Translations under genes and position numbers: made by a program
NCBI RefSeq assembly: GCF_030272615.1
Contig: NC_081406.1
Location: forward strand, 114,545,783-114,609,782
Direction: 5' to 3'
DNA: 64,000 nucleotides
Source of the DNA: Cryptomeria japonica
Taxonomy: Eukaryota; Streptophyta; Pinopsida; Cupressales; Cupressaceae
In this document: piece by piece, positions 22,031 through 34,117 of the stretch
Layout: each line of letters begins with the position of its first letter
How positions within the stretch are numbered: position 1 is the stretch's first letter
The notes under the pieces: model-generated
What the model was told of the DNA's origin: nothing
Seen by the model: the letters and a program-made list of their open reading frames with translations, nothing else
Database searches by the model: none

Positions 22031-23150
22031 ATACTACTTTGGGATAGATGTGGTGCCTTGTGGAGCTGCTTTTATGGAAATCTTGCCAAGATATGTAACA
22101 ACATTGCAAGTGGAGCTGGGATTTTTGATAGTAATAGTTGCAATTTGTTCATTGGCCTCGTATAGGTGATTCAGAGTGTAATTATATGATGCTAGCATAT
22201 AATTAGTGGTGTCTGTGTTTCTCCCTGAAGTGGAAGGACCCCTTTGATCTTGTGATGGAAGTGGATTTTTTAACATGAGATGATCATTGTTTGTTGTTTT
22301 TGGGTCATGTCCTTCAATTTTGATTTAACCTCGGTCAATAAAATCTTGAATAAGATCTTTCAATTTGTGATAATTTCTTGTCTTATGCCCTTTCCCTTGA
22401 TGGAAATCGCAATGTTTAGTATCCCTCCACCATGAAGGTTTGACTTGAGGTTCATAATTTGATGTTTTGGGTAAGGTTACCAGATTTTGAGAAACCAACT
22501 GATGTAACACTGTTTTGATGGGTTCCCCTAAGGGAGTGTATGTTCCCTTTGGTTTAAAATTTTGCTGACATTGTTTAGGTTCATCTTGAGATGTGATGTG
22601 GCCTTGATTTGGAGGAGAAACTATGTTATTCTTGGGTGGGGGGTTCTATCCTGCAATCAAACCATAGGTTGTGCACTTTTGATAGTTCTTGCATCCACAA
22701 CCCCGTCGGTGATGATATTTTTATTTTTGTTCCAGAAGTTTGGCTTGTCACTATTGAAGCATGGATGAGGGCCATCCTTTGGCTCATTGTCAATTTTGAT
22801 AAGTCCTTTCTTGATGAGAGCCCACTCACATTTTAAGCATTTGGTGATCATGTCATTGAAAGAATCTATGTCTTTGACATCTAGGTGAAATTCTATTTCT
22901 TCGTTTAAGTTGGAAATAAATATTTCCAGTAGTTCTTGTTTAGGTAATTGAAGAGAACGTCTCCTAGACATTTGACACAATCATTGCAGAAAAACTAAAA
23001 ATAGTTCACCTGGTTTTTGTTTAGTGTTACATAGATCAGCCATGGTGATATCACATTCAATGTTGTGTGAGTAATGTGCCAGGAACTTCAGGATGAGTTC
23101 TTCAATTGTCCTAATGCCACTTGGTAATCAGGAAAACCATGATGTGGTTG
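22031..23150 (-). pseudogene. Gag of element A, C-terminal part
   Basis: From 22980 the frame has LPKQELLEIFISNLNEEIEF and FNDMITKCLKCEWALI, typical of the retrotransposon gag core. Near 22400 lies HCDFHQGKGHKTRNYHKLKD, a zinc-knuckle-like motif of the C-x2-H-x3-GH type whose last Cys is Tyr here. The piece from 22276 has LKNPLPSQDQRGPSTS. Gag forms the particle and binds RNA. The gene is cut by D at 23150; its start is at 28174. Confidence 0.85.
23146..23150. repeat. Target-site duplication GGTTG of element D, left copy
   Basis: GGTTG precedes the LTR start TGGTGCAG at 23151 and recurs at 27519-27523 after the right LTR. Confidence 0.8.
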
Positions 23151-24582
23151 TGGTGCAGAGGGTAGGAGGATCTTACCCAAACACCTAAGGAATATTACCC
23201 ACACCCACACAACTCATTCTTCAAGACCTCTCATTGGTTAAACACATCACCTCTGATCCCCTACTCTCCACATACTAGAATAACACCCCCAGCACACTGT
23301 CTTACTGTTTTAGGATAGTCAAAGCATAAATGACAATATTTGTGGACCAAAAAACTCATAAAAATATCTCCCTTTGGTTTCAAACATTCCCAATGTACTC
23401 AAGACACTAATGCATCCCCTTAGGCTCTATCCATTTCCATACATACTCCACTGAACCATTAAACATAACTTTGAAACTAAATAAACAAAATATACCTTCT
23501 TACTACCCCTTTTGATAGACCCATACTCAGAGATCTATAACTTTTGAACAAACCATTATTTATTCAATCGCTTTAGTGAGATTATTCCAAACTTAACCAT
23601 CAACAACATATCCAAAATTTAAGAAGATCCAACAGTTCAGTGATGATATATTGCCCTCGCATCAAGACTATTGCAGTCACACCCCAAATCTAACTATTTT
23701 TTCAATCTGAAACCTTCATGAAGCATGTGCCAAATCCATCATGGAACCCTGCACACACCATGGATAGCTAAAATATATCCTTACCCTCATCCCTGCCCAA
23801 AATGGGGTTTGGAAAAACATCTAAACAAAATTTATTACATTTATGAGGCCACAAGATGCCCTAGTAAGGGTTTTGACAGTTTTGAAACAAATGTCAATAT
23901 CTTCCACAAATGATAATGAAATTGCACCAAATAAAAACCAAATTACTCTTAGTTCATTTAAATTTCATCCCAGTAAGATAAATTAATCAACCAAATGCAT
24001 GTCAATTTGGAAATAAACAAATTTCAGTCTGTCATACATTGAAAACTGAGAAAATACAAGGAAAAATATTATTTTATTGCTCCACTTCTCAAATCTCAAC
24101 CTCCACATCCAATATCTCCCTCAAAATGGATTAATTACATCATTTTATAGTTCTCAAATCCTTCTAAGGCCGAAATCTAACTAATAACCACCTATAACTA
24201 CCCTTTTTTGCATTTTTGCAACATTTTGCAACAAAAGTTGCTCAAAAGTTGTCAAGATTGACAATTTCATTTGTCAACTTGACAATTTGAAATCTAATCA
24301 CCCCAAACTACTCAAATATTCATTAAATGACCTTTTAAACATTATTACATCATTTATTCATCTCATTTATCTATTCTACTCTCAAAACCCAATTTTAGCC
24401 TTTTTAGGCCTATTTTGCCAATTTTGACAATTTTACATCTTTTCATCTTTTCATTACATTGATTGGCACTAATGGCCCATTTACATTTAAAAATGACCTC
24501 ATAGGTCTCATTAGCTTCCTCCAATGCCATATATCATCATATGACCCCTTGAACTCACTATGCTCAGGGTGCTCCTACACCA
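23151..24582 (-). repeat. 3' LTR of element D
   Basis: It matches 26074-27518 along its length with scattered changes, and the other copy has an extra 12-bp unit of GTTGCTCAAAA near 27170. It holds inverted sequences such as GACAATTT and AAATTGTC near 24260-24300. Confidence 0.92.
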
Positions 24583-24739
24583 TACTCCCAGGGACAAAAG
24601 AATTCAAGGTCCCCTTTAATGGCTTCCTTCTCTTTCTAATCTTCCAATTCATTGGTACCATCTTCTTGTACCCTACAAACAAAATTAGTCCATGCCTTGG
24701 TGGCTTCTTTCACCTTAGCTCCTCCATTTGGTACTTTGG
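24583..24739 (-). other. 3' untranslated region of element D
   Basis: Short stretch between the stop of the protease-like gene and the 3' LTR. The bases next to the LTR read CTGGGAGTA on the minus strand and would be the polypurine tract. No gene is seen. Confidence 0.5.
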
Positions 24740-25999
24740 TCAAGCACCTACACCATCATTATTGATCATTTCCACATGGTTATCAATAAAGTATCCTTGC
24801 ATACCTAAAACAAAGGAATTAGAAAAAATAGAAACAACATCATGCATCAATATCTCCATCCTTGGAGAAAAAATTTCCACCATTTGAGCCTCTTCTTGGA
24901 CCTCTATCCCACTCTCAATCTTCATTTCCAAGGCTTCTTCCTCTTGAGCTTTAGAAACATCACCAAACTTCTCCCATTCTTCAACTATGGCTTCAAACTC
25001 TTGCCATAAATCAGGTTCAACTACTGTATCTACTACAACCTCATCCTCATGCCATTCTCCTTGGCACACCAAACTATCACTCAACTCTCTTGCCACTTCA
25101 TTATCCACACACCTTGATGTCTTAGGGGTATCTTTGTGCCCTATACCCTCTCCCATTCTCAATGGACATATCATAGTTCCAATTAGAATCATTTCCTCAA
25201 CTTCAAGCCCTCCAAGACTTGATTCTTTGGTTTCTTCACCAGTACCTTTGTCTTCCATCTCTTTCTCAACATTTTGAACCTCTTTATCCTTAGGTTCACC
25301 ATCATATTCAACACTTATCTGTTGCACCTTGTGCTCTTGTCCTTCCAATGGAAAACTTACCTCAACCTTGGCATCTTCATCCACCTTCTTTGTTGTAATT
25401 TCTGCCCCAACTTCATGCATGTTTATACTCTTGATGGTTGTCTGCTCCATTGCACCATCACCCTTCATCAACCAATCCTGAACTTGCTCTTTATCTTCAT
25501 CTTCATGTTCCTTTTTCCTTAGGAACTCTATCTTTCCAATCAAACCTATCCTTCCTGACATCCCCCAAGATACCCCATCATCCTTCAATGGATTCAATAC
25601 AAACTTCTCCCCATCCTTGTTGATGTTGTATGTATTTCTGTAACCATCATGTAGGGCAAACCTATCAGATTGCCATTCTCTTCCCAATATCAAATGACAA
25701 TAACTCAAAGGCATAACATCATATTGGATAACATCATAATATAAACCAATATTGAAAGAAACATATGCTTGTTCTTTAACATCAATCCATTGATCATCAC
25801 TTAACCCATATTCTTTGTAAGGTGTCTCATGAGGTGCCTTTGGTAGGTCCAACTTTTCAACCATTTCTATTGAGAGTATGTTTTTAAAGGACCCACTATC
25901 AACTACAACCTTACATACCTTACCCCTGCACTTGCATTGTGTTCTAAATATAGGAAGCCTCTAAACATACCTTGCCCTCCTTCCTTCCTCTTCTTCCAT
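24740..25999 (-). pseudogene. Retropepsin-like protein of element D with acidic tail, one stop
   Basis: The frame starts at ATG 25999 and has one TAG (about 25961-25963) before running open to 24740, about 420 codons. The protease part has RLPIFRTQCKCRGKVC, then VVVDSGSFKNILSIEMVEKL with an intact D-S-G triad, VSFNIGLYYDV and DVMPLSYCHLILGREWQSDR, followed by YRNTYNINKDG. This is the protease type found in chromovirus-like gypsy polyproteins. The second half is acidic (many Glu, Asp, Lys) with no known domain, and it stops before any RT. The remarkably open state compared with its surroundings fits a late insertion. The plus-strand frames at 24459-25623 are shadows. Confidence 0.85.
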
Positions 26000-26073
26000 G
26001 ATGGCTATAACTCCTATCTCTCAACCTTCAATATCTCCTTTGCAAGGATCTACTTCCTTGCTCTAATACCACT
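26000..26073 (-). other. Primer-binding site and short leader of element D
   Basis: The minus strand reads GTGGTATTAGAGCAA at 26058-26072, two bases after the LTR end. It matches the initiator tRNA-Met primer pattern TGGTATCAGAGC with one change. Confidence 0.75.
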
Positions 26074-27518
26074 TGGTGCAGAGGGTAGGAGGATCTTACC
26101 CAAACACCTAAGGAATCTTACCCACACCCACACAACTCATTCTTCAAGACCTCTCATTGGTTAAACACATCACCTATGATCCCCTACTCTCCACATACTA
26201 GAATAACACTTCCAACACACTGTCTCACTGTTTTAGGACAGTCAAAAGCATAAATGACAATATTTGTTGACCAAAAAAACTCACAAAAACTCTCTCCCTT
26301 TGGTTTCACACATTCCCAATGTACTCAAGACACTCACACATCCCCTTAGGCTCTATCCATTTCCATACATACTCCACTGAACCATTAAACACAACTTTAA
26401 AACTAAATAAACAAAATATACCTTCTTGCTGTCCTTTTTGATAGACCCATACTCAAAGATATATAACTTTTGAACAAAACATTATTTACTCAATCACTTC
26501 AATGAGATTATTCCAAACTTAACTATCAACAACATATCCAAACTTTAAGAAGATCCAACGGTTCAGCGATGAGATATTGCCCTCTCATCAAGACTATTGC
26601 AGTCACACCCCAAATTTGACTATTTTTTCAGTCTGAAACCTTCATGAAGCACGTGCCAAATCCATCATGGAACCTTGCACATACCATGGACAGGTAAAAT
26701 AAATCCTTACCCTCATCCCTACCCAGAATGGGGTTTGGAAAAACATCTAAACAAAATTTATTACATTAATGAGGCCACTGGATGCCCTAGTAAGGGTTTT
26801 GACAGTTTTGAAACAAATGTCAATATCTTCCACAAATGATAATAAAATTACACCAAATAAAAACCAAAGTACTGTTAGTTCATTTTACTTTCATCCTAGT
26901 AAGATAAATTAATCAAACAAATGCATTTCAATTTTCAAATGAACAAATTTCAGTCTTTCATACGTTGACAACTGAGAAAATACAGGGAAAAATACAATTT
27001 TATTGCTCCACTTCTTAAATCTCAACCTCCACATCCAATATCTCCCTCAAAATGGATTAATTACGTCATTTATAGTTCTCCAAGCCTTCTAAGGCTGAAA
27101 TGTAACTAATAACCACCTATAACTACCCTTTTTTGCATTTTTGCAACATTTTGCAACAAAAGTTGCTCAAAAGTTGCTCAAAAGTTGTCAAGATTGACAA
27201 TTTCATTTGTCAACTTGACAATTTGAAATCTAATCACCCAAAACTAGTCAAATAGTCATTAAATGACCTTTTAAACATTATTACATCATTTATTCATCAT
27301 ATTTATCTATTCTACCCTCAAAACCCAATTTTAGCCTTTTTAGGCCTATTTTGCCAATTTTGACAATTTTACATCTTTTCATCTTTTCATTACATTGATT
27401 GGCACTAATGGCCCATTTAAATTTAAAAATGACCTCATAGGTCTCATTAGCTTCCTCCAATGTCCTGTATCATCAGACGACCCCTTGAACTCACTATGCT
27501 CAGGGTGCTCCTGCACCT
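26074..27518 (-). repeat. 5' LTR of element D
   Basis: Nearly identical to the left LTR by eye. It ends CTGCACCT where CTGCACCA is expected, and GGTTG follows. Confidence 0.92.
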
Positions 27519-28174
27519 GGTTGCTCCTCCCAAGCTTTGGGGAAAAAGGTGCATGAGGTACGTATCCTCGTATGCCACTTCGAGGCAAGCTAAATGGAAT
27601 TCTCTAACATGATCACAAGGATCTCCTTTTCCTCTATACTTTTCAAACTTGGGTGTTTCAAACCCTCATGGAAAAGGTGGCATATGAAGATTCCTATCAA
27701 AGGGATAGGGACAAATGTCATCGAGTGAAAATTATTTAGTTTTAACACCACTACGAAGTTGTTGGGTGAGATTTTCAACTTGTTTCTACAATATCTCTAT
27801 TTCATTTGGAGGAGGAGGAGGTGGTGGATTACCTTGATGAAGGTTGTATTTGATGGGATCTCTACCTCTTTCTTCCTCATGGTGACTTTGTCATTTTGAT
27901 GCTTGCCTTATTTGTGCAACATCAAAGTCAGAGGGTAGTTTGGCTCCTTCTTGAGCAAGTCTTAAAAAGTGAGCATCAGCATTGCTCCTGAGTATTTCGT
28001 CAAATAGCCTATTAAAGAGAGGGTTCTATTGTGCCCTTTCTATTGTCGCAGGGGTAGGAGTACTTGTATTTTCATCATTTGCGTTTCCTCCAAGGGCTTC
28101 TTGGAATTCATTGATATTTTCCTCCTCTTCTTCCTCAATTTCGTGTTGTCTAGACCGTGATCAGGTATGAGCCA
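27519..28174 (-). pseudogene. Gag of element A, N-terminal part
   Basis: The frame starts at ATG 28172-28174. It has SRSRQHEIEEEEEENINEFQ, LFDEILRSNADAHFLRLAQE, a proline run (PPPPPPPNEIEILQKQVENL), then YPFDRNLHMPPFP and FETPKFEKYRGKGDP, where the gag core begins. DHVREFHLASRGYVP leads to the D insertion at 27518. Several stops and at least one frameshift break it. It joins the C-terminal part at 22031-23150. Confidence 0.85.
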
Positions 28175-30505
28175 TTTTGTTTATAAGTTTTTGTTGAAGT
28201 TGGGTGAAAATGATGATGAGTTGTTGATGAAATGAGAGATTTATGGTTGGTGTGGTGTTTTGCATATGGATCTCTATCACTTAAAGATAGATGAGACCAA
28301 AGTTCTTTTTTGAATTGCTTGTTGTGTTTGACAAGGTTTGATGTGGGAAGGTTTAGAGAAATCTGAGATGTGTTACAAACTTAACTACCTAGTAATGAGA
28401 GGATTCACTCATAGAATAGTTTTAACCTGAGTAGAGATGCCTCTTAGGATGCGTTTATCCTAGATGTAGAGACACTCTAAAAAGTGATGTTTATGTGTTT
28501 GATTCAAGCAATGTCGAAATAGAACTTAGGACAAGAACCTCTTAATGTTTTGAGAGTTGAAATGGAGTGATGATGTGAATGTGGGAATGGATGAAATGTT
28601 TAACTTCAATAAAACATTTGTGTCACATATGGGACACATTCTTCTTCTTCTCTTTCTAGAGTTGGTGGTTCTTCCCAAGCTACGTTATATGTGATGCAAA
28701 TATCTGAAAAGAAGTCAGGATTGATCTTGCCTCCTTTGTTTTTGTGATAACCTAGTGCGATATTGCATAAAAGCTCGATGGTTTAATGATTCTTGATCAA
28801 ACTAGTTTGATTTCCCTTGAAGATAGAGACGCATGTGACGTAGAAAAGCTCTATTAGAGACAAAGATTTATCTATTAAGATAGAAGAATTTCCTCTTTTT
28901 GATAAGAGCCTTTGAGCTCAATGGTTTTTTCTTCAAGTTGATGTGTTGACGAAGATTCTTCTTTCTCAAGATGTGAAGAATGGTCATATAGTTTGATACT
29001 CTCGCTCTTTTGATTTTGATCCTTTGTTAGTCTATGAAAAATGTTTGTGTTGGATGAATACTTGTTTTTGGAACTGATTTTTTCTTTTTCTTTGATAAGA
29101 AAACAAAGCAAGCACACAAACCCAAGAATGTTGCCTCAAAAAGGAACAAATAGGTGTGGGTCTAGATCAACCCAATCCTTGGACTTTGTATGACCCTTTC
29201 CTTTAGATGTATTTTAAGGTGTTTTCCAAAGCCTAAAGTCAGCTCAATTTGCACTGGTCTTGACTCAAAACAAAAACACTTCAATCACTTTTTATCCCTA
29301 AGGTCAAATGGCCAGTTGCAATAAATTCAGCCCACATCTTGATATTTCTTCGACTTTGGTACTACATACCTTATGAATCCCGCCGTGGCAAGTAGGATGT
29401 GATATACTAAGTCTTGCACGAGCATAACAAATAGATGATCCTTATGATGGGGGAGTCACCACTTTTATCGGGCTACAAGTAACCTTTCAAAAAGCTATGT
29501 TTCTACTCAAAGAAATATGTATGGTGAGTATCTTGGGAGCAAAACCATCTATGCTCTTGCACTGAATTTATCACAACTATCCTCAATCAATAAAATGGGT
29601 GGGCTACTACTTAAAGGTTTTTAGTAATGTTCGATGTTTTTGGACATAAGTTCATTCTGTAGTGACTCACTTAAGAGCCTTGTAACTTGTGGTGGGGCCA
29701 ATTTGTCCTTTCAGCAAGTTACACTGTAGGAACAACTATACCCAAGGCTACAGCTTTCACTTTCACCTAATTTCTATAGCAGCTCAAAGGATTTACCGCA
29801 TGAGGTCATTCCCAAGAGTGATCGATCTCTTGGCAGGCCTCTCTTAAAAAGATAAAACTTGAGTGTTACTAACACTTTTCTCTTGAACCTAGGACCACTA
29901 AAGTCAAGGGAGAGGATAGTGTGTGTTAGAAGTAGGACCACTCAACAAACTCTTTTGCACAAGTGTGCCAAACACAAAATACACTTGTTCATTTTAACTT
30001 GTCATGGCAATGATTTTCTATCTAATTGGAGATGTTGCTCGAACAGCCAGGATGTTCTTTTTAACTTCAAAGGGAATATGTTTGAGTAAACTAGGAATTT
30101 GAAATCCTAGTCAACTAAAATTGAAACACGTATGCATGAAATAAATCATTTTTGCAAAATGAGACAAGTTGATTGTTCTTTTTACTTGCACCAAAAATTG
30201 AAGTGTTGATTGTGAATTGTTTAGTTTGATGCAAGAAAGAAAATTTGTCTTGTCTTGTTTTAAGGACAAAAAATAGAGTGTATCCTAACTTGCAATGAAA
30301 GCAAATTTGAAGTTGTTCTTTTTACCTTGCAATAAAGAAAGATGAATTTTCTTTTAAGCACCAAAAACAAGTTTGAGGTTCATTTTATGCACTCCAAAAT
30401 AAAATGTGAGGTTTATTTTAACTTGTACAAGAAGGGAGAGTGGATTCTTTTTAACCAACTTTTGTTGAAAGAAAGTAAAAAAAAGAAACTTAAAGCCTCT
30501 AAACT
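28175..30505 (-). other. Leader of element A between 5' LTR and gag
   Basis: A long stretch of 2.3 kb lies between the gag start and the 5' LTR. I see no family motif in any frame. Near 30120-30460 short blocks of the type TTGCA...AAAGA...TTTGAGGTT recur loosely. No standard primer-binding site can be recognised next to the LTR, which may reflect decay or rearrangement. Confidence 0.5.
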
Positions 30506-31628
30506 AACTCCTTCACCTGCACAAAAAAAGATTAGAACCTGCACACAATCAGTGATCAAATGTTAGTGTGGGCTTACACAAGCTTAAATTCTGATCTTGG
30601 TTACAAATTTTACAATCCTAATCCTGAAATGCCCTAAAATTTGACTAAGTCTGAAATTTGGAGGATCTTCCAAAAACTAGATTTTGCATTACAACTCCTA
30701 GAGGTCTGAAACCCCTCTCAAACATCCTGACAATATATATGGAATATAACTTAAAGTATATTCCATGTATATTTTGCCTCCCACAAGCCTAAGAAAAATA
30801 ATTTTATCGGTTACAAGGCCTTTTTTAAAACGTTCTGTTACAATAGCGCTACTCTGTGTGAAAACAGAAGCGCTACTTAACACAAACGTGCGAAAGTATG
30901 GACAAAAGTGCTAAAGCACGATATTTATACAGCAGGACAAAAGCGCTAAAACCTAAATAAAAGCGCTAATAAAAAGACAAAAGCACTAGAATATATACAA
31001 AAGCGCATACAAGTTTTAAGGATCATGGCTAAGAATGCTAAATGCTTGAGGATTTGAAAATGAGGAATGTGAGATCTATTTATAGGAAAAATGGAGCAAT
31101 GGATGGTTGAGATTGAGTAATCTCAACAAAAGTCAAGATTGAATGATATTCAATCCATGTGAGCGCTCTCAACCCAATCCTAGGATGACAAGTGTCAACA
31201 TGAGAGGGGTTTAGAGGAGAGGGAATAAGCATTAAATTCTTGACATAACCTGAGATTTAACTTGGGAGATAAGGTCAAGGTTGGGTTGAATGGATAAATT
31301 CTTTATTCAAAGAATAAAGCTTTTATCCAATGGATAAATTCTTGTGCAAAGGTTAAAGGGATAACCATGGTCAAAGCAATAAATGCTTGAGGAAACACAT
31401 GAGTCACATGAGGGTTGAGTTAAGGGTTAACCTTAAATTGTCATGTAAGAGCCATTAGTGGTTTAGAAGACTTTAGAGGTTAGCTTGTTGAACACATAAA
31501 GCATTAAATGCTTTTCAAAGACTTTAGAGTCTTTGAGAAGTGACTTCAAGTTGCTTAGGATTGTGACAATAATTAGGAGATGGATTAGGTTATTTAGGAA
31601 GGTGTTAGAAGAATCTAGAAGGGGTTTA
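30506..31628 (-). repeat. 5' LTR of element A, main part
   Basis: From about 31010 to 31628 it matches the 3' LTR at 9755-10372 closely. From 30506 to 31010 it does not match, apart from about 30 bp near 30518-30545 (GATTAGAACCTGCAC against GACTAGAACCTGTGG). It contains reversed copies of the GCGCT motif at 30845-31010 and a palindrome, TGGAATATAAC...GTATATTCCA, at 30738-30764. Element E begins at 31629. Confidence 0.75.
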
Positions 31629-32789
31629 TGTTGGCATTTTTGATGATTATGTTATGATTGTCATTGATGGACACACACTTGCATTGAGATCCCCTTTATA
31701 TGTATGAGTTAGAGCTCAATCTGTATTTGTTCCAACCGGTATGTTGTATTATAGTCTTTAGACTATTGGTGTTTTACAGAATGTGTTTACCGGTCTGAAG
31801 TGGCATGTCGACCCCAAGCGGTTTGTGGATCTCAAGCGGTATGAGGGATCAAAGTGGCATAACACATTTTTCCAGTCTTCACTTTGTTAAACTGGCAACT
31901 GGTATTTTGTATGAACCGGTAATACTCTATGATGAGTTACCAATCGACATTTTGTGATGAGTTACCATCCACCGATTGTTTGACAGTGCTGACACTTTAA
32001 CAGTGCTTACACTTTAACAGTGCTTTTTTGTGTCGTGTTACCAAAATATATGTAGATACATTGAACCTAGGGAATTGTATTGTAATCCTATTGGACTGAC
32101 ATGAAATAAGATTCCTTTATAAGGACATCATGTCTAGGGTTTTACGTTGTTGTTCTTATGGTCAATGTTGTTGCTAGGGTTTAGGGTGGTTAATGGGTTA
32201 GAGAGAGTCTGAATGTGTAGAAGACTAAAGTAATGCTGGAAAGCATAAGGAATGAGCTATCAAGGATCTAACCAAGAAATCTGTGCTATTTGCTAGATCA
32301 TATACTTGTTGATTACTCACCTCTTTGACAAGTCTGAAGCCCTTAACCAGGTAGGCTCAGAGTAGCCTTTGTAAAATCCTCTAACAAGGTGGTTCACATC
32401 TGTGGATCTAAAATCCTCTAGCCAGGTAGTCTTTAATCGGACTTATCTCCTAACAGAGATTGAGGTTCCTAACAGGATCTGTTCTGGTAAAGAACATTGT
32501 AAGACTTTAACCGGTCTGTCCTTAACCGGTCTGGTTCCTATTCTACAAATAGTTACTTGTGAGTTCTATCTCACCATGGTTTTTCCCTTTTGGGTTTCCA
32601 CATCAAAATCTCTTGTGTTATGGTGTTTGTGATTTTGTGGGTGAATGCATTATTTGCTATTTGGTTTGCATGTTTGCTAACTCGTTTGTTTGCTAAACTA
32701 TTTTACCGGTTTACTGTTAGTCTTGCAAAGTGTGTAAGTGCAAAGATTTTTGGCATACTAATTCACCCCCCCCCTCTTAGTATTCATCA
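31629..32789 (+). repeat. 5' LTR of element E
   Basis: It begins TGTTGGCATTTTTG and ends ATTCATCA just before the primer site. A C run (about 32765-32774) followed by TCTTAGT lies near the end. ACCGGT and CTAACMRGG motifs recur between 31800 and 32530. There is no second LTR in the window to compare with. Confidence 0.8.
32115..32124 (+). promoter_or_regulatory. Possible TATA box in E LTR
   Basis: CTTTATAAGG lies about 490 bp into the LTR, in the place expected for the promoter. Motif only. Confidence 0.4.
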
Positions 32790-32805
32790 ATTGGTATCAG
32801 AGCCA
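32790..32805 (+). other. Primer-binding site of element E
   Basis: TTGGTATCAGAGCCA directly follows the LTR and matches the initiator tRNA-Met primer site used by most plant copia elements. Confidence 0.9.
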
Positions 32806-32839
32806 ATATTTTTATAAGTTTAACCACTTGGAAAGAGAT

Positions 32840-34117
32840 ATGGGGGAATACACATTGAGGGAACTTACTCATCGGCTCACTCAGTCTGAGCAAGCCTATG
32901 ATGAGCTTATGGTAAAATATAAAGCCTCTCAGGCAAAAAGGAGAGAACATGCTGAGAAACTAATGGAGTTATCTAAAAATAGTTCTTTTGATGAAGCGAA
33001 TATGGAAGCCCTAATTCAAGAAGTAGAAAAGCTGAATGAATCAAATTCCAACCTAAGAAAGGAGTTGGAAGGACTAACTATCTGAATGTGTCAAGAGCTT
33101 GAGACCCGGAGGAAGGCTGAAGATCTGGTAAAGGACAAAGATCATGAGATCTCCAAGTTGAAGCAAGAGATCAGTGCTCTAACTGCTTAACTCCATGCAA
33201 GCAAAGTGGAAAAGGAAGACATGCAAGGAGAACTGAACATAGCCATCTCTGAGAATGAAAACCTGATGGAAACAAATGCTGCTATTTCCAAGGAACTCTC
33301 TGAGTTAAAGGAAATACTTGCTAAGTTCAACAAGAGTACTGTCAAGCTAGAGAAAAAGCTTGAATCTGCCAAACCTGTCAAGACTAGTGATGGACTTGGT
33401 TATTCTGGTCATGAGGAAGGTGAGACATCTGGTGCAAATGCTGAAGCATCAAAGAAGCAACCGACATTCAAAGGTAAAAGTAAGCAAAACTTAAAACCTG
33501 TTTGCTTAAACTGCCTTAAAGAAGGACATACTGCCAATGTGTGTAGGAGCAAAGCCTATAATAATTTTCTTTATTTTTTAAATGATAAGCCTAGACCCAA
33601 TAGATTCAATGGTAACTGTTATGCATGCAACAAGTATGGGCATAGAGCATTTGAATGCAGGTCTGTCATGCACAACACCGGAAGGTATCCTCAAAGGAAT
33701 CAAGGAGTTGGTCCAGAATCCTTTGTGAACCGGAATCCCAACTGGTTTAGTACCTATAATCATCAATTAGGTAGCTGTGGCTATCAAGCGGCAACCGAAT
33801 GGAGAGCAAACTATTGGAATTGTAATGGTCATGGTCACACTGCTGCAACATGCAGGAGGAAGAATGGCAACATGAATAATGGACCTTGGAGAGCACCTGG
33901 ATTAGTCTAATATCACTACAACAGACTGGGTCATATTGCTATATTTTGTAGAAGTAGAAAGAATATATCTGATGATATACCGGTCACTCTAGAAGGAAAG
34001 ATTGATATTGACACTATTCAATCGGATATGAACAAAACATGGAAGAAGAAACCAGTGGTATTACAAGAAGAACCAGTTTCTGCACCTAGTGTGGAAATAT
34101 CAGAATCGGCAACCTAA
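32840..34117 (+). pseudogene. Gag of element E, copy A: coiled coil plus CCHC zinc knuckles
   Basis: The frame starts at ATG 32840 and ends at TAA 34115-34117, with three internal stops (TGA about 33083, TAA about 33188, TAA about 33908). The first 220 residues are highly charged and heptad-rich, a long coiled coil (LTHRLTQSEQAYDELM, SNSNLRKELEGL, AISENENLMETNAAISKEL). Then come CLNCLKEGHTANVC, CYACNKYGHRAFEC, a derived knuckle (WNCNGHGHTAATC) and a decayed fourth one. Zinc knuckles bind RNA. The usual gag core cannot be recognised. Copy B at 37163 keeps CGA and CAA where copy A has its first two stops, so these are later C-to-T changes. Confidence 0.85.

Larger units (their letters stand above)
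23151..27518 (-). mobile_element. Element D: small non-autonomous LTR element with protease-only gene
   Basis: Two LTRs (23151-24582 and 26074-27518) enclose about 1.5 kb. The ends are TGGTGCAG and CTGCACC with the last base altered. On the minus strand a primer site GTGGTATTAGAGCAA (26058-26072) lies 5' of the gene and the weakly purine-rich CCTGGGAGTA lies before the 3' LTR, so the element is read on minus. It interrupts the gag gene of A and has a five-base duplication. No RT, integrase or zinc-knuckle Gag is present, so it must have moved with enzymes from elsewhere. Confidence 0.9.

Noticed and set aside
24459-25623. Plus-strand frames within element D
   Set aside because: They mirror the acidic and protease parts of the minus-strand gene.
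23154-27515. Element D ends at TGCAG...CTGCA instead of TGGTGCAG...CTGCACC
   Set aside because: The longer ends are shared by both LTRs and give a perfect GGTTG duplication; the shorter ones do not.
32790-32805. tRNA-like sequence
   Set aside because: Only the primer-site complement of a tRNA end is present; no cloverleaf can be built, here or at the other primer sites.
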